Part shown: positions 7,625 to 17,090 of the stretch, one piece after another
How positions within the stretch are numbered: the stretch's first letter is position 1
Layout of the letters: every line of letters begins with the position of its first letter
NCBI GenBank assembly: GCA_929200255.1
Contig: CAKMYZ010000014.1
Coordinates: 46,950 to 110,949 of the forward strand
Direction of reading: 5' to 3'
DNA: 64,000 nt
Origin: an uncultured Alphaproteobacteria bacterium
Lineage (GTDB): Bacteria; Pseudomonadota; Alphaproteobacteria; Rhodobacterales; Rhodobacteraceae
The notes under the pieces: generated by a model
What the model was told of the DNA's origin: nothing
What the model saw: the letters and a program-made list of their open reading frames with translations, nothing else
Databases searched by the model: none
Program-made: the position numbers and the translations under genes

Positions 7625-8297
7625 GATTTATGCGATTGCGCAAGGCGATACGTGTGGTTCTTAAGTTGGATGGATGTGCCAGGCTGGATCGTTGCCATCG
7701 TATCTTGCCAATACCGTTTGAATTCGGTTGATCGCGACCCCGGAAAGACAAGTACTTGGCTTGCGGACATCCCTACCAAATTTTGTAGCGCCCGGTTGGT
7801 CCGCCGAGCTGCAGTTCAATCAATGTACAGCAAATCGTTGCGCCAAACTCCAAGCGACATTTGTGCAGGCTCACGACCAGATAGAGCGGTTGAGATGATA
7901 CAAATCGGGCGGGCCAAATTCCAAAGCGGTCGTTGTGGCCCTGTAAACAAATGCGTGTTCAGGCCAACGAATCCTTGGGGAGGGGTAAACTCCAACGGCG
8001 CTCACATTTACAGTTTTCGTCGTGCGCTGATCGCTACAATTTGTTGCGCGTAGTCGCGGCGGCGGCACAAAATGAGCGTGATTTGGCCACAAACCGCCTA
8101 TATGCAACACTTAACCTATACCAAAGTAAGTTGGCTCAGAATTATCCTTGTAATGTCTGGCTGTGCTTGCGAATAGGGTGCCCAACCAGTCGGTGATGTG
8201 GCTTAGGACGGGCTTAACCGACAAGGTCTATGGTTCTTGAACGGTTCGTAAAGAGTAGTTGCGGGATGGGGCCCGTACGGGTGTTGACAAAGGGACG
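7625..8297. other. Gene-poor stretch without a recognised gene
   Basis: About 670 bp lie between the XRE operon and the Hint gene. A 133-codon frame at 7652-8053 (+) and shorter ones on the other strand have no recognisable motif, no good Shine-Dalgarno and no family resemblance. I consider them chance frames. A TTGACA at 8284-8289 lacks a matching -10. The stretch may be the remains of an eroded gene, but I cannot identify it. Confidence 0.4.
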
Positions 8298-9116
8298 ATG
8301 GCAGATGACCGCAATATGTGGGGCCATTTTATGATGAAGATAACTCCATCGACGAAACCTGCGACTGCAACGCCCTACGCTGCGAACGTGAGCGTTGATG
8401 CGCACAACCGCATCGCCCCCAGCGCATTCGATAAGATCATTGATGTCGCATCAGAGCCTAAAACGCGGTCGATTACGTTTGATGATGGCAAAACGCTTGC
8501 CATCTCCGAAATTGACCGCCTGATCCCATGCTTCACGCCGGGCACTGCTATTGCGACCCCAAAGGGTGAAGTGCCGGTTGAAACCCTCAATGCAGGCGAT
8601 CGTGTCATAACGCGTGACAACGGCATCCAAACAATTACTTGGGCAGGCGCGCGCCGTCTGATACATCGACATCTTAAAGGGCGCCCGGAACTGCGCCCGA
8701 TCCGTATCAAAGCCGGTGCTTTGGGGGACAATCAACCAGAACGCGACATGCTCGTTTCACCAACACACCGCATGTTGATTTCCTCGGAGCTCGCGCAGGT
8801 TTACTTTGATCAGTCAGAAGTGCTGGTCGCTGCTAAGCATATGCTGGCCATAGACGGGGTTGAAATCGATAAAGCGCCCTACATCACTTACATCCACTTC
8901 ATGTGCGCAAACCACGAGATTGTCCTTTCAGACGGTATCTGGAGCGAGAGCTACCAGCCCAGTGATTTTTCTCTCAAGGGGCTGGACGAGGATCAGCGCC
9001 AGGAAATCTTTACGCTGTTCCCGGAACTGAAAACCGATCACGGTGTGCGGGACTATAATGCCGCCCGCCGCACATTGAAAAAACACGAGGCCGATATTCT
9101 GCTTAAGCAGAGGTAG
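8298..9116 (+). CDS. Hint-domain protein
   Basis: The 272-residue protein contains a Hint (hedgehog/intein) domain, starting with CFTPGTAIATPKGEVPVETL (Cys at about residue 78), then DRVITRDNGIQTITWAG and the block-B-like LVSPTHRMLI and MCANHEIVLSDGIWSESY. Such domains are abundant in Rhodobacteraceae, where they sit in secreted or surface proteins; splicing activity is usually not shown. No signal peptide or RTX repeat is visible, so its location is unclear. The start is uncertain: ATG 8298 with GGGA upstream, or the ATGATG at 8331-8334. Its 3' end overlaps the convergent nucleotidyltransferase gene by 14 bp. Confidence 0.82.
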   Translation: MADDRNMWGHFMMKITPSTKPATATPYAANVSVDAHNRIAPSAFDKIIDVASEPKTRSITFDDGKTLAISEIDRLIPCFTPGTAIATPKGEVPVETLNAGDRVITRDNGIQTITWAGARRLIHRHLKGRPELRPIRIKAGALGDNQPERDMLVSPTHRMLISSELAQVYFDQSEVLVAAKHMLAIDGVEIDKAPYITYIHFMCANHEIVLSDGIWSESYQPSDFSLKGLDEDQRQEIFTLFPELKTDHGVRDYNAARRTLKKHEADILLKQR

Positions 9117-9696
9117 ATGCGCGCCACGCCGCCCATTGCTCAGGCGTATCCAGATCAAGTCGCGCCCGTTCCCCGGGCAGGGGCACCAGACAGGTGCGGG
9201 CGCAGAGTGGCTTGACCAGTGCCTCCCCGCCGCCATCGCCGCGCAATTTTTCAAACGCAGGCCGGAGGCTGGCGTCAAAGATGATCGGGTGCCCCGCTTT
9301 GCCATTCGCGGTTGCGCCTCGCCAGATCAGATGATCGGGTTGATTTTCATAGGCCCCTAGAATGGCGTGCAGGTCGGCCGCATCAAGGGCGACCAGATCG
9401 CCCAACATCATCATGAAACCCTGACCCTCAGGCAGCCGCCTGACCGCACCGCGCATTGTACCAGACATACCTTCTGCGGCCTCTTCAACGCGGATCGGGG
9501 TTGCGGGCAGATTATCCAGCGCGGCCTGTCGCGCCGCTGCATTGTGGTGCAAGGCGACAAAGACATTGGGGCTGACCTTCAGTGCCATCTCGACCTGTTT
9601 GCGCAGCAAGGGTATCCCGCCCACATCCTCCAGCAGCTTGTCGGTGCCGCGCATGCGCGTGGACTGGCCTGCCGCGAGGATCAGGATAGGTATCAT
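9103..9696 (-). CDS. MobA-like NTP transferase
   Basis: The 197-residue protein has the MobA/MocA-type nucleotidyltransferase fold: LILAAGQSTRMRGTDKLLEDVGG (residues 5-27) is the nucleotide-binding loop with its lysine, and MMMLGDLVAL (about 95-104) has the metal-binding Asp. KAGHPIIF is the usual substrate-side block. Relatives load CMP or GMP onto molybdopterin or activate other small molecules. The ATG overlaps the stop of the upstream FAD/GcvT dehydrogenase (ATGA), so the two are co-translated. Why a dehydrogenase that needs FAD and folate should be tied to a MobA-like protein is unclear; no molybdoenzyme gene is nearby. Confidence 0.82.
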   Translation of the reverse strand: MIPILILAAGQSTRMRGTDKLLEDVGGIPLLRKQVEMALKVSPNVFVALHHNAAARQAALDNLPATPIRVEEAAEGMSGTMRGAVRRLPEGQGFMMMLGDLVALDAADLHAILGAYENQPDHLIWRGATANGKAGHPIIFDASLRPAFEKLRGDGGGEALVKPLCARTCLVPLPGERARLDLDTPEQWAAWRASTSA

Positions 9697-12101
9697 GCGC
9701 GCATGACCGCGCCATCAGGGTCGAAAAGCGGTGTTGTGATCCGTTTGGCGCTGCGCAACTGGCCCATGATCTCGATCTCGACCTCCAGATCATCCGTGGC
9801 CAGCGCGCGCGGCACAAGCGCCAGCGCGATCGACTTTCCACTGTGGTGCGAATAGCCGCCGGATGTGCAAAAACCTTGCACTTTGCCGTCGATGAAAACG
9901 GGTTCATAGGCCACGACATCGGCATCATCCGCATCCACCTCAAATGCAACTGACATGCGGGCAGGGGGAACGGCCCGCTCGGCCTCTGCCGCGGCGCGCC
10001 CGATGAAATCTGTGTTCTTCTTGAAGCTGATGAAACGGTCCATGCCGGTCTCAGCCGCGGTGTAGTCCGGCGAAAATTCTGACAACCAAGAGCCAAAGAA
10101 GCGATCCAGCCGCAGCGACATCATCGCCCGCATTCCAAAAGGTGTGATGCCCACCGGCTGTCCGGCTTCCCAGAGTGTCCACCACAGCTGGCGCTGATCC
10201 ATTGCATCGCAGTAAATCTCATACCCCAGATCACCTGTATAGCTGACGCGCTGTACGATGCAGGCCACCTGACCGATGACCATGTGGCGCACATCCATGA
10301 ATTTGAGGCTGGCCACATCATCGCGGGTGCATGCGGCCAGCAGATCTCGCGCCTTTGGCCCTGCTATCTGAAACCCGGTCCGACGGTCCGAGATGTTCGC
10401 GACCTGCGCATCGGGGCTTGCGTTCTGCAAGAACCAGCGGTGATGGATATCTTGCGCCCCGTAGCTGGCCGTGATCTGGAAGTCGTTTTCTGTCAGGCAG
10501 GACACCGTAAAATCACCCCAAAGCCGCCCCTTGGGCGACAGCATTGGTGTCAAAGACATGCGTCCCGGCTGTGGGATGCGACCGGCCATGATACGATCAA
10601 GCCACGCGCGTGCGCCTGTGCCAGTGATCGCAAATTTACCAAAGTTCTGGACCTCGTTGATGCCGACAGCAGCGCGCACCGCCTTCACCTCGCGGGCAGT
10701 GGCGGCAAAGGCATCAGACCTGCGGAAGGTCGGCGTTTCATAGCCAGGTTCATCACCTTGGGCAAAGTAGTTCGCCACCTCTAATCCGAACTGATGCCCC
10801 CAAACCGCCCCTAAATCGCGAAAGATATCATACATCGGTGTTGTCCGGTGGGGCCGGGCGGCAGGCAATTCTTCGTTCGGGTAGCTGACCGAAAAACGGT
10901 TCTGATAGTTCTCAATCACCTTGGGTCGTGTGTAACCCGGCGTGATCCATTTGCCGTAACGGCCCACATCCATCGCCGTTACATCACGTTCGCATTCGCC
11001 CTCTACCATCCATTGCGCCAGCATGAGGCCGACACCACCACCCTGGCTGAAACCAGCCATGACGCCGCAAGCGGACCAGTAGTTACGCAAGCCCGGAACA
11101 GGCCCCACCAGCGGGTTGCCATCTGGCGCAAAGGTGAAGGGGCCGTGGATCACGGATTTGACGCCGGCACGTTCCAAAACGGGGAAGCGTTTATAGGCGA
11201 AAGCAATGGAATCTTCGATCTTGTCCAGGTTATCGGGCAATAGCTCATGACCGAAGTCCCATGGTGTGCCATCCACAGCCCAGGGTTCGCAGGTCTGTTC
11301 ATAAAACCCAATGCACAGCCCGCGGCCTTCCTGCCGCAGATAGCTTTCGCCGGCAGGGTCCATCACATGCGGATGTTCCGCGTCACGTTCGTAAATCTCG
11401 GCCAAATCGTCGGTGACGATATATTGGTGTTCCATCGGATGCAGCGGCACATAGGTGCCAGCCATCGCCGCAACCTCACGGGCCCAAAGACCGGCCGCAT
11501 TGACCACATGTTCGGCGTGGATCGTACCTTTGTCTGTCACCACATCCCATGTGCCATCGGGGCGTTGATTTGTTGCGATAACCTTCGTGTGCAATTCAAT
11601 CGCCGCACCGCCCATGCGCGCGGCCTTAGCATAGGCGTGGGTCGTGCCGGAGGGATCCAGATGCCCGTCAAGTGGGTCGTAAAGCCCGCCAACAATGCCA
11701 TCGAGGTTTGTGATCGGTGCGATCTTGGCGATTTCCTCTGGGCCGACAATCTCGGTCTCTAGACCCATGTAGCGGTGCTTGGCCCGCTCTGCGACCAGCA
11801 TGTCAAAGCGGTCCTGATTGTCCGCCAAGGTCACGCCGCCGACATGATGCAACCCGCAGGACATGCCCGTGATCGCTTCCAATTCGCGGTAAAGCTTGAT
11901 CGTATACCCCTGCAGGGCGGCCATATTCGTGTCGCCGTTGAGCGTATGGAAGCCACCGGCAGCATGCCATGTGGAGCCGGAGGTCAGCTCCGATCGTTCG
12001 ACCAGCATCACATCTGACCATCCCAGTTTCGTCAGGTGATACAGTACCGACGCGCCGACAACGCCGCCGCCGATAATCAGAGCTTGGGTGGTGGTTTTCA
12101 T
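9693..12101 (-). CDS. FAD-dependent dehydrogenase with GcvT domains (dimethylglycine/sarcosine dehydrogenase-like)
   Basis: This 802-residue protein has the architecture of dimethylglycine and sarcosine dehydrogenases. An N-terminal DAO-type FAD domain has ALIIGGGVVGASVLYHL (about 6-22) and STWHAAGG, whose His is the usual covalent FAD attachment point. A middle FAO_M-type segment follows, then a GcvT aminomethyltransferase domain (about 430-720) and GcvT-C. These enzymes demethylate N-methylated amino acids and pass the one-carbon unit to tetrahydrofolate. ATG 12099-12101 has an AGGAG upstream. It faces away from a paralogue at 12250. The exact methylated substrate is not determined. Confidence 0.87.
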   Translation of the reverse strand: MKTTTQALIIGGGVVGASVLYHLTKLGWSDVMLVERSELTSGSTWHAAGGFHTLNGDTNMAALQGYTIKLYRELEAITGMSCGLHHVGGVTLADNQDRFDMLVAERAKHRYMGLETEIVGPEEIAKIAPITNLDGIVGGLYDPLDGHLDPSGTTHAYAKAARMGGAAIELHTKVIATNQRPDGTWDVVTDKGTIHAEHVVNAAGLWAREVAAMAGTYVPLHPMEHQYIVTDDLAEIYERDAEHPHVMDPAGESYLRQEGRGLCIGFYEQTCEPWAVDGTPWDFGHELLPDNLDKIEDSIAFAYKRFPVLERAGVKSVIHGPFTFAPDGNPLVGPVPGLRNYWSACGVMAGFSQGGGVGLMLAQWMVEGECERDVTAMDVGRYGKWITPGYTRPKVIENYQNRFSVSYPNEELPAARPHRTTPMYDIFRDLGAVWGHQFGLEVANYFAQGDEPGYETPTFRRSDAFAATAREVKAVRAAVGINEVQNFGKFAITGTGARAWLDRIMAGRIPQPGRMSLTPMLSPKGRLWGDFTVSCLTENDFQITASYGAQDIHHRWFLQNASPDAQVANISDRRTGFQIAGPKARDLLAACTRDDVASLKFMDVRHMVIGQVACIVQRVSYTGDLGYEIYCDAMDQRQLWWTLWEAGQPVGITPFGMRAMMSLRLDRFFGSWLSEFSPDYTAAETGMDRFISFKKNTDFIGRAAAEAERAVPPARMSVAFEVDADDADVVAYEPVFIDGKVQGFCTSGGYSHHSGKSIALALVPRALATDDLEVEIEIMGQLRSAKRITTPLFDPDGAVMRA

Positions 12102-12249
12102 GATGCACACTCCTGTCTTGCCTGCCGCCAATATGACGTCGAAAAAAGCGCAGGCGGTTCAAAAAACGACATGAGGTGTCGGTGAAGGGCTATCACTCAC
12201 GCCTACCATTGCAGACGGTGAAGATGTCATCAAACGAAAGGGACCCCAG

Positions 12250-14661
12250 ATGCGCACCCATGCCCAAGCCGTCGTGATCGGGGGCGGCGTGATCGGCTGT
12301 TCCATCCTTTACCATCTGGCGAAATTGGGGTGGACGGATGTTGTGCTGCTGGAACGGGACGAGCTGACGTCCGGGTCCACATGGCATGCGGCAGCCAATA
12401 TTCACGGGCTGCATGACAGCACGAATATCAGCCGGATCCAGCACTATACGATGAACCTCTACAACACACTGGAAGAGGAAACCGGACAGTCCTGTGGGGT
12501 CTTCCAGCCGGGTTCACTATACCTCGCACAGACTGAAGAGCGCGAACATCAACTGCGCTTGCAGGCCGCCAAGGCGAAGTTTTACGGGATGAATTTTTAC
12601 GAGGTGGACCGGGCCGAGGCCGAGCTCCTTCATCCTCTGGTCGACTATGATGGCATCCGGTGTATCATGTACGAGCCTGACGGCGGTAACGTCGATCCGT
12701 CCGGTGTGACAAACGCCTATGCTATCGGTGCCCGGCAGAAGGGTGCAGAGATCTACCGGTTCACGCCAGTGACCGCGACCGTGGCGCAGCCTGACGGCTC
12801 TTGGATAGTCGAGACGCCAAAGGGCAACATCAAGACCGAATGGGTAATCAACGCGGCGGGGCTTTGGGGGCGCGAGGTTGCGAGGCTTGCGGGCATTGAA
12901 TTGCCGCTCTTGCCCACTGAACACCAGTATTTTGTCACCGAAATCATCGCCGAAATTGCGGCAATGGACCGCCGCCTGCCATCTGTCGCTGACCGCGATG
13001 GCGAGTATTACTTGCGCCAAGAGGGTCAGGGGCTGTTGGTGGGTGCTTATGAAAAAGACGTGCGGTTCTGGGCCGAGGATGGCACGCCGCAGGGCTTTGG
13101 GCACGAGCTTTTCGCCGATGATCTGGAACGTATCGAAGACAACATGATGAGGGCGATTGACCGTGTGCCTGCCGTGGGTGAGGCCGGGATCAAGCGGGTC
13201 ATCAACGGCCCGATGATCTGGTCCCCTGACAGCAACGTGCTTTATGGGCCGCACCCTGATCTGCGCAATTACTTCTGCTGTAATGGCATCATTCCAGGGT
13301 TCAGTCAGTCGGGCGGCATGGGCCTGATGGCGGCACAATGGATCATCAAGGGCGAAAGCGATTATGATATGTTCGCCTGGGATGTCGCGCGGTTCGGGCC
13401 CTGGGCGGATGCAAAATTCACCAAGGCGCGGGTGGGTGACCAATATGCCAAACGCTTTGCCATTCACTTTCCCAACGAGGAACGCGCGGCAGGGCGGCCG
13501 GTGCGCACAAGACCCATCTATGACATGCAAAAAGGCATGGGCGCTGTCTTTGGTTTGAATTACGGCTGGGAACACGCCCTTTGGTTTGCCGAAACACCGG
13601 GTGCCAAAGACACCAACGGTTTCACGCGCCAAAACTGGTTTGAACCGGTGGGGCAAGAGGCGCGCATGTTGCGCGATACGGCTGGCATCATAGATATCTC
13701 CAACTTTGCCAAATATTTCGTGCGTGGGCCGGGGGCTGCGGATTGGCTGAACGCTGTTTTTGCAAATAACATGCCAACGGTCGTCGGGCGGTCCTGCCTG
13801 ACGCCCCTAATCGGCGTAAACGGGGGGATTGCAGGGGACTTCACCGTTACCCGGCTTGCCGAGGATGAATTCATGGTCATCGGTGGTGGTGCCGCAGAAC
13901 GCTATCACCAGCGGTTCTGGAAAGACGTGCCGCTGCCACAGGGCACAACCTTTGAAAGCCGCACTGATGCCATGTGTGGTTTTAACGTCGCGGGCCCACA
14001 ATCACGCGCTTTGCTGGCACGTCTGACCAATGCGGATCTGAGCACTGCGGCGTTCCGCTTCATGCGCTCGCAGCGCATCACGGTCGCGGGGGTTGCGGTC
14101 ATTGCCTTACGGGTGTCCTTCACTGGTGATCTGGGATGGGAATTGCATTGCGACGTCGCCGATCAGCTGCGCCTTTATGAAGCTTTGCTAGAGGCGGGTC
14201 AGGCGGTTGATGCAGGGCCGGTGGGATCGCGCGCGCTGATGTCACTGCGCATTGAAAAGGGGTACGGCAGTTGGGGTCGGGAGTATTCGCCGGAATACTG
14301 GCCACAAGAAGTTGGCTTGGAGCGGTTGATCAGGGTTGAAAAGGAATTTCTGAACAAAGGCAGTTATTTGAAGGTCAGAGATAATGCACCGCGCGAGGTG
14401 CTGTCGCTGATCGAGGTCATGGATGTCACCAACGCCGACGCCACAGGCGGGGAGCCGATATTCCTGCCAGATGGCACAGCGGTTGGCCGTGTCACCTCAG
14501 GCACCTACGGCTACACGGTCGGAAAATCGCTAGCCCTTGGATATCTCAAAGAGGTTGCCGCTGGCGATGCTGTGGACGTCATGATCCTTGGCCGACCACA
14601 TCGCGGTGTGGTTCTGGCGGAGCCACCGTTTGACCCCGCCGGAGAAACGCTGCGCGCTTAA
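12250..14661 (+). CDS. FAD-dependent dehydrogenase with GcvT domains, second paralogue
   Basis: The 803-residue protein is a divergent paralogue of its left neighbour and shares its domain order: an FAD domain with AVVIGGGVIGCSILYHLAKL and STWHAAAN (putative covalent-FAD His), a middle segment, a GcvT domain (about 430-720) and a GcvT-C end with TSGTYGYTVGKSLALGYL. The family oxidatively removes methyl groups from sarcosine, dimethylglycine or similar amines and feeds C1 units into folate. The two copies differ around the FAD loop (HAAN against HAAG), so they probably prefer different substrates. ATG 12250 follows AAAGGGA. A 148-bp divergent region separates the pair. Its stop overlaps the convergent SYLF gene by 4 bp. 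Confidence 0.87.
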   Translation: MRTHAQAVVIGGGVIGCSILYHLAKLGWTDVVLLERDELTSGSTWHAAANIHGLHDSTNISRIQHYTMNLYNTLEEETGQSCGVFQPGSLYLAQTEEREHQLRLQAAKAKFYGMNFYEVDRAEAELLHPLVDYDGIRCIMYEPDGGNVDPSGVTNAYAIGARQKGAEIYRFTPVTATVAQPDGSWIVETPKGNIKTEWVINAAGLWGREVARLAGIELPLLPTEHQYFVTEIIAEIAAMDRRLPSVADRDGEYYLRQEGQGLLVGAYEKDVRFWAEDGTPQGFGHELFADDLERIEDNMMRAIDRVPAVGEAGIKRVINGPMIWSPDSNVLYGPHPDLRNYFCCNGIIPGFSQSGGMGLMAAQWIIKGESDYDMFAWDVARFGPWADAKFTKARVGDQYAKRFAIHFPNEERAAGRPVRTRPIYDMQKGMGAVFGLNYGWEHALWFAETPGAKDTNGFTRQNWFEPVGQEARMLRDTAGIIDISNFAKYFVRGPGAADWLNAVFANNMPTVVGRSCLTPLIGVNGGIAGDFTVTRLAEDEFMVIGGGAAERYHQRFWKDVPLPQGTTFESRTDAMCGFNVAGPQSRALLARLTNADLSTAAFRFMRSQRITVAGVAVIALRVSFTGDLGWELHCDVADQLRLYEALLEAGQAVDAGPVGSRALMSLRIEKGYGSWGREYSPEYWPQEVGLERLIRVEKEFLNKGSYLKVRDNAPREVLSLIEVMDVTNADATGGEPIFLPDGTAVGRVTSGTYGYTVGKSLALGYLKEVAAGDAVDVMILGRPHRGVVLAEPPFDPAGETLRA

Positions 14662-15215
14662 GGAATAATGCGCGTGTATTTGGTGCCCTCAAGCGTAGCC
14701 CCCAGGCGCAGACCTGTCTGGCCAAAGACCACGGCAACAACTGGTGACAAGGATGTTGTTGTTTCGGCGCGCAGCATTTCGCTGTTGTTGCTGACGGCAT
14801 ATTCGACGTCTGCACCTGCTGCCCAGCCGGGCGACTGACGGAAATCAAGCAGCGCATCCGACGAGAGGAAGAACAACACGTGGCTATACTGCTGCGCCCC
14901 AATCTGAAGGCCCGCACTGCCAGACGCCGCCGAATAGTAGTCAACCGTTGACTGGCCAACGCGCAATGCGCCACGGCCGTACGAGCCGCCAAGACCAAGG
15001 CCCACTTCGGTCACCAAGGGCATCACCAGCATACCTGCGGCCCGTGATGACAGATCACGCGTGCCGGGGAACTGAGAATACATTGTATTGAGCGTGCTAT
15101 CGACACGCGCGTCGATCGTGGCCGCACCACCACCGCCAATACCGTTGCTACATGCCGCAAGCGTTGATGTCGCCAGCGCACCAAGCGCAAAGCTGCGCCG
15201 TGAAAAATCGGTCAT
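14658..15215 (-). CDS. SYLF (YSC84-type) lipid-binding domain lipoprotein
   Basis: The 185-residue protein starts with MTDFSRRSFALGALATSTLAACSN. This combines a lipobox (LAAC, Cys22) with an SRRSF twin-arginine-like motif, so it is probably an exported lipoprotein, possibly by Tat. The mature part (about 60-185) has the glycine-rich SYLF pattern: GMLVMPLVTEVGLGLGG, YYSAASGSAGLQIGAQ and VVFGQTGLRLGATLEG. SYLF domains bind membrane lipids; the bacterial role is not defined. ATG 15213-15215 is chosen because it begins the signal peptide. It stands alone and converges on the upstream dehydrogenase with a 4-bp overlap of stops. Confidence 0.8.
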   Translation of the reverse strand: MTDFSRRSFALGALATSTLAACSNGIGGGGAATIDARVDSTLNTMYSQFPGTRDLSSRAAGMLVMPLVTEVGLGLGGSYGRGALRVGQSTVDYYSAASGSAGLQIGAQQYSHVLFFLSSDALLDFRQSPGWAAGADVEYAVSNNSEMLRAETTTSLSPVVAVVFGQTGLRLGATLEGTKYTRIIP

Positions 15216-15380
15216 TTGATATCCGCCTATTTGCCTGTTTGGGGCGTTTTCCGCCCTATTATGCAAGCAGTATAGGTGAGACCGGCCACTGTGTCACGTG
15301 GGAAGGTTCGCCAAGAGAGCGGGCACGCCATGCGCATTATCACCAAGCCTGCAGGATCGACCCAACTTCACTCCACATCA

Positions 15381-16379
15381 CTACCGCTGCAGTACTTTCG
15401 CCGCTTCTGGTGCGAAATAGGTCAGGATGCCATCACAACCTGCGCGTTTGAACGCCAAGAGGCTTTCCATCATCACCTTTTCACCGTCCAGCCAGCCATT
15501 TTGTGCCGCCGCCTGCATCATCGCGTACTCGCCGCTGACCTGATAGGCATAGGTGGGCACGCCAAAGCTGTCCTTCACACGGCGACAGATATCCAAGTAT
15601 GGCATGCCCGGTTTGACCATGATCATATCTGCACCCTCACGCAGGTCGCGTTCGACCAGCCGCAGCGCTTCATCGCTATTGCCGGGGTCCATCTGGTAGG
15701 TGTTCTTGTCACCCGTCAGCGCCGAGGACGCACCGACCGCATCACGAAACGGCCCATAAAAGCTGGAGGCATATTTGGCCGTATAGCTGAGGATCGCGAC
15801 GTTCTGATGGCCCTCGGCCTCCAGCGCCGCGCGAATGGCCCCGATCCGCCCGTCCATCATGTCAGACGGGCCAAGGATATCGGCGCCAGCCTTAGCCTGT
15901 GCAAGGCCCATTTTGACCAGCGCCTCAACCGTGCGGTCATTTACGATTTCACCGTTTTCGACAAAACCGTCGTGGCCGTTGATGTTATAGGGATCAAGCG
16001 CGATGTCGGTCATGACCGCGATATCAGGGGCCGCGTCCTTGATCGCCCGGATGGCCTGATTAGTTAGATTGTTTGGGTCCCAGGCCATTGCGCAATCTTC
16101 GGTGCGCGCTGCCATCCCGGTGTAGGGAAAGATGCAGATCGCCGGAATACCAAGGGCTTGCGCCTCTTTGGCGGCCTTGGCCACCCGATCGACCGTGCGC
16201 CGCGCAACACCGGGCATCGAGGCCACAGGCGTTTCATCGTCCTTGCCGTCCATCACAAAGACGGGCCAGATCAGATCATCGACCGTAAGCGTGTTTTGTC
16301 GCGCCAGCGCCCGCATTGCAGGATTTTTGCGCAAGCGCCGCAGCCGGGTTGCGGGGAAGGGGGCAAGGGTCGGTTTCAT
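15381..16379 (-). CDS. hemB: Delta-aminolevulinic acid dehydratase (porphobilinogen synthase)
   Basis: The 332-residue enzyme condenses two aminolevulinate molecules to porphobilinogen in haem, chlorophyll and cobalamin synthesis. The Schiff-base lysines are Lys202 (SYTAKYASSFYGPFRD) and Lys256 (MIMVKPGMPYLDI). At the metal-determining loop the sequence reads TDIALDPYNINGHDG, with aspartates 125, 129 and 137 where zinc enzymes have cysteines. This is the magnesium-type site known from alphaproteobacteria such as Bradyrhizobium. The start at 16377-16379 gives the standard MKPT...FPATRLRRLR N-terminus; the longer frame is not conserved. It appears to be a single-gene unit. Confidence 0.95.
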   Translation of the reverse strand: MKPTLAPFPATRLRRLRKNPAMRALARQNTLTVDDLIWPVFVMDGKDDETPVASMPGVARRTVDRVAKAAKEAQALGIPAICIFPYTGMAARTEDCAMAWDPNNLTNQAIRAIKDAAPDIAVMTDIALDPYNINGHDGFVENGEIVNDRTVEALVKMGLAQAKAGADILGPSDMMDGRIGAIRAALEAEGHQNVAILSYTAKYASSFYGPFRDAVGASSALTGDKNTYQMDPGNSDEALRLVERDLREGADMIMVKPGMPYLDICRRVKDSFGVPTYAYQVSGEYAMMQAAAQNGWLDGEKVMMESLLAFKRAGCDGILTYFAPEAAKVLQR

Positions 16380-16505
16380 GGGGCTGGCCTTTTTCACGTC
16401 ACATATTGTTGGTCGCATGGATTTTACGGCATCACAAGACTGGGCAAGTGGCCGTGAGGCCGCTAGGTTCCGCCGTAACTGGGGACCACATGGGAAGACA
16501 CAGGT

Positions 16506-17030
16506 TTGGACTGGACCGATGGCATCGTTCGCATCATCGAACTGAATACGTTTTCAAACATCTGGTATTGGCTGATTGTGATCGGCACGTGGTCCATGGC
16601 CAGCAATTGGCTGGTTGGGGTGCCTTTTGACATGCTTTTTCGGGCGCGCCGCCTTGATGCGGCCGAGCTTGCCGATCTTGAGGGGCTGGTGGACATTCAT
16701 GTGCGACGTATCGTGGCCTACCAACACGGCCTTGGACCGTGGTTGGTCGGATTGCTTGCGTTTGTGCTCAGCGCTGTGGGTTTTGCCGGTTTCTACTACG
16801 GGTTGGAACTTGGGCAGGGCTTGTTCATCCTTGGCGCGCCGCTGTGTCTGATTGGGGCGATTAATGTCAGGCTTGCGTTGCAATTGAATCGGACACCGTT
16901 GGTGGGCAAGGATCTGGTGCATCGCCTGTTTCGGGTGCGACTGTGGACACAGGTTATCGCCATGGTGACGATGTTCTTTACTGCGATGTATGGGATGTAT
17001 TTCAGCCTCGCCAAGCTGCATTTGTTCTAG
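16506..17030 (+). CDS. Four-helix-type membrane protein (relatives annotated as component of SufBCD complex)
   Basis: The 174-residue protein has about four membrane segments: FSNIWYWLIVIGTWSMASNW, the GPWLVGLLAFVLSAVGFAGF region, LFILGAPLCLIGAINV and a last one near VIAMVTMFFTAMYGMYF. The block SNIWYW...WLVGVPFDMLFRARR is typical of a Rhodobacteraceae protein often labelled component of SufBCD complex; I know of no experimental support and no suf genes are here. It has a TTG start at 16506 with AGG close upstream; no ATG or GTG fits. It lies between hemB and mfd. Confidence 0.65.
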   Translation: MDWTDGIVRIIELNTFSNIWYWLIVIGTWSMASNWLVGVPFDMLFRARRLDAAELADLEGLVDIHVRRIVAYQHGLGPWLVGLLAFVLSAVGFAGFYYGLELGQGLFILGAPLCLIGAINVRLALQLNRTPLVGKDLVHRLFRVRLWTQVIAMVTMFFTAMYGMYFSLAKLHLF

Positions 17031-17036
17031 GCTCTG

Positions 17037-17064
17037 TTGACACGCAAAGCCCGCAGGGTAGAGC
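17037..17064 (+). promoter_or_regulatory. Possible mfd promoter
   Basis: TTGACA (17037-17042) and TAGAGC (17059-17064) are 16 bp apart, right after the stop of the upstream gene and about 25 bp before the mfd start. The -35 is perfect; the -10 keeps only the first two conserved bases. Confidence 0.4.
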
Positions 17065-17090
17065 GGTTCGAAAAACAATAGGTGAGCGCA

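Noticed and set aside
8284..8289. TTGACA before the Hint gene as a promoter
   Set aside because: No -10-like hexamer lies 15-19 bp downstream, and the position would overlap the likely start codon.
12517..13656. 379-codon minus-strand frame inside the second FAD/GcvT gene
   Set aside because: A high-GC shadow frame; the plus strand carries all family motifs.
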